Positions 62,977-64,000 of a stretch of 64,000 nt of DNA are shown here, piece after piece. The stretch comes from Rhodospira trueperi (GTDB lineage Bacteria; Pseudomonadota; Alphaproteobacteria; Rhodospirillales; Rhodospirillaceae): positions 354,876 to 418,875 of the forward strand of contig NZ_FNAP01000002.1 in assembly GCF_900101965.1 (NCBI RefSeq). Reading direction: 5' to 3'. Under the pieces are notes generated by a model. It saw only the letters and a list, made by a program, of their open reading frames with translations. It did no database searches and had not been told where the DNA came from. How positions within the stretch are numbered: position 1 is the first letter of the stretch; every line of letters starts with the position of its first letter. The position numbers and the translations under genes were made by a program.

Positions 62977-63252
62977 TCAGCGGGCTTGATTGTAGCTCTT
63001 GACCAGTTCCGTCAGGGTCACGCCGATCTTGTCGCCCTGGGTGATGACGACCTCGCCCCGGGCAACCAGAATGTCATTGGCGTAGATTTCGACCGGTTGG
63101 CTGGTCTTCTGCTCCAGTTCCACCACGGCCCCGCGCCCGAGTTTCAGGAGCTGGTTGACGCGCAGGTTGGCCTTGCCGAGTACGACGGCGATTTCCACCG
63201 GCACGTTGTAGACGGCCTGTTGTTGGCCGGTCGGGCTGGTTTCGCTGGCCAT
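62977..63252 (-). CDS. fliN: Flagellar motor switch protein FliN
   Basis: This 91-residue SpoA-domain protein of the C ring has VYNVPVEIAVVLGKANLRVN, LLKLGRGAVVELEQKTSQPV, EIYANDILVARGEVVITQGD and KIGVTLTEL, a full FliN core. FliN works with FliG and FliM in torque generation and direction switching. The ATG at 63252 is chosen, but no good ribosome binding site was seen; the frame extends 20 codons to a TTG at 63312. It stands alone here, far from the flagellin region. Confidence 0.92.
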   Translation of the reverse strand: MASETSPTGQQQAVYNVPVEIAVVLGKANLRVNQLLKLGRGAVVELEQKTSQPVEIYANDILVARGEVVITQGDKIGVTLTELVKSYNQAR

Positions 63253-63549
63253 GGGGCGGACGATCCGGACGCTGGGAGGAGCGGCGACGGTGGCCGCTCC
63301 GAGTCGCCTCAAGCGTTACACTGAAAGGGTTAACGCCGCCTTATCGCCCGGCAGGCGGTCTCGTTGTGGGCCTGCCACCGGTTCAGACGGCGTGCGGTGG
63401 GTATCCGTCATGAGGCCCGAGCGTGAGCCGCCCCCACCTTCCCCGACGGGGGACGGAGTCCGAGCGGTGCTGTCCGGTTCCTTGATGTCCAGACATCATG
63501 AAGACGGCTGATCATCCGGCGTCCGGCGTCAGGCGCCGGAATCCGGGGA

Positions 63550-63768
63550 TTACTTCTTCAGGCCGAACCCCGCGAACTTCTTGTTGAACTTCGCGACCTG
63601 GCCGCCGGTGTCCACAAGCCGCTGCACGCCCGTCCAGGCCGGGTGGCTTTTCGGGTCGATGTCCAGCCGGATGGAATCGCCAGCATAGGTGGAGCGGGTT
63701 TTGAACTCGCTGCCGTCCGTCATGGTGACGGTGATTTCATGGTACTCGGGGTGAATGTCTGCTTTCAT
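63550..63768 (-). CDS. rpmE: 50S ribosomal protein L31
   Basis: This 72-residue protein has [20 protein letters not shown] at the N terminus, and SHPAWTG with [12 protein letters not shown] near the C terminus, typical of L31. It has no cysteines, so it is the zinc-free form. ATG 63768 follows GGGAGAGCCC. The 297-base gap to fliN and the last 230 bases of the window contain no further gene that can be supported; a CCGGCG/CGCCGG hairpin without T-run lies at 63523-63539, just after the stop codon. Confidence 0.95.
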   Translation of the reverse strand: MKADIHPEYHEITVTMTDGSEFKTRSTYAGDSIRLDIDPKSHPAWTGVQRLVDTGGQVAKFNKKFAGFGLKK

Positions 63769-64000
63769 GAGGGCTCTCCCGCGCAAGAAGCGGCCCTTAT
63801 ACCGACCGGGTGTGTGCCGCGCAAGGCTCCGGTTGCGGTGGGGCGCCACCAGGGGGCGTTCGGCGCAGATCAGGGCCGCGAAAAGAGTCTGACCGCTGTG
63901 ACCAGGGCAACGGGCTCAGGTTAACGGCCGAGGGCTGATTTCAGTGGCGAACGGGATTCGAGGGTGATTCAACAGGCGTCTGCCCCCCAGAACCGGAGCC

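Noticed and set aside
62908..63324. Plus-strand open frame overlapping fliN
   Set aside because: It is the antisense shadow of a conserved FliN core and has no own homology.
63769..64000. Possible further gene at the right edge
   Set aside because: No frame with a ribosome binding site or recognisable product was found in the last 230 bases.

Overview
This is a GC-rich chromosomal stretch from an alphaproteobacterium, most likely a member of the Rhodospirillales or a close relative. The basis is the flagellin type, the aerobic-type cobaltochelatase subunit CobT, the SdhAF4/HtpX/tRNA-Thr neighbourhood, the TRAP transporters, and the pairing of a Bcr-type benzoyl-CoA reductase with an Hcr-type 4-hydroxybenzoyl-CoA reductase. 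This placement is inference; no 16S gene is present.

Left part (1-22.8 kb): anaerobic aromatic-acid metabolism. The window opens inside bcrB, followed by bcrA and bcrD of the ATP-dependent benzoyl-CoA reductase. Then come a tandem-GNAT protein, a short-chain dehydrogenase, a GNAT/Rrf2 operon resembling BadL/BadM of Rhodopseudomonas palustris, a benzoate-CoA-ligase-family enzyme overlapping a thiolase, and a Pat-type protein acetyltransferase. A complete branched-chain-type ABC importer follows. It is succeeded by a second aromatic acyl-CoA ligase, the three 4-hydroxybenzoyl-CoA reductase subunits (gamma, alpha, beta) and a 4-hydroxybenzoyl-CoA thioesterase-like protein. Together they describe uptake of an aromatic acid, CoA activation, removal of the para-hydroxyl group and reduction of benzoyl-CoA. 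Several lysine-acetylation-type enzymes stand beside the ligases.

Middle part (23.1-41.2 kb): flagellin and its glycosylation. A flagellin gene is followed by a TPR/sulfotransferase-like protein of unknown function and a TPR protein. Facing them is a tightly packed minus-strand run of 13 genes from pseB to a Maf-type flagellin glycosyltransferase, containing pseB, pseC, pseF, pseG and pseI. It also holds a GNAT, two further DegT-type aminotransferases, a Gfo/Idh oxidoreductase, a methyltransferase, a WbqC-like protein and a GT-B-like protein. The extra enzymes suggest a modified pseudaminic-acid-type glycan.

Right part (41.5-64 kb): mixed housekeeping and transport. It has ndk; an FtsX-type exporter (YbbAP type) divergent from tesA; thpR; an orphan DctP receptor; two small membrane proteins; htpX; sdhAF4; tRNA-Thr(CGT); and a TAXI-type TRAP operon with a DUF1850 gene. 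It continues with a 1006-residue protein joining three domains (membrane acyltransferase, CapA metallophosphatase, SGNH esterase), then hypE, a 66-residue unknown, cobT, an ATC-hydrolase-family protein, fliN and rpmE. The triple-domain protein, the flagellin-linked TPR/sulfotransferase-like protein and the clustered GNAT domains are the least conventional items. Several intergenic inverted-repeat elements of different families are scattered through the window.
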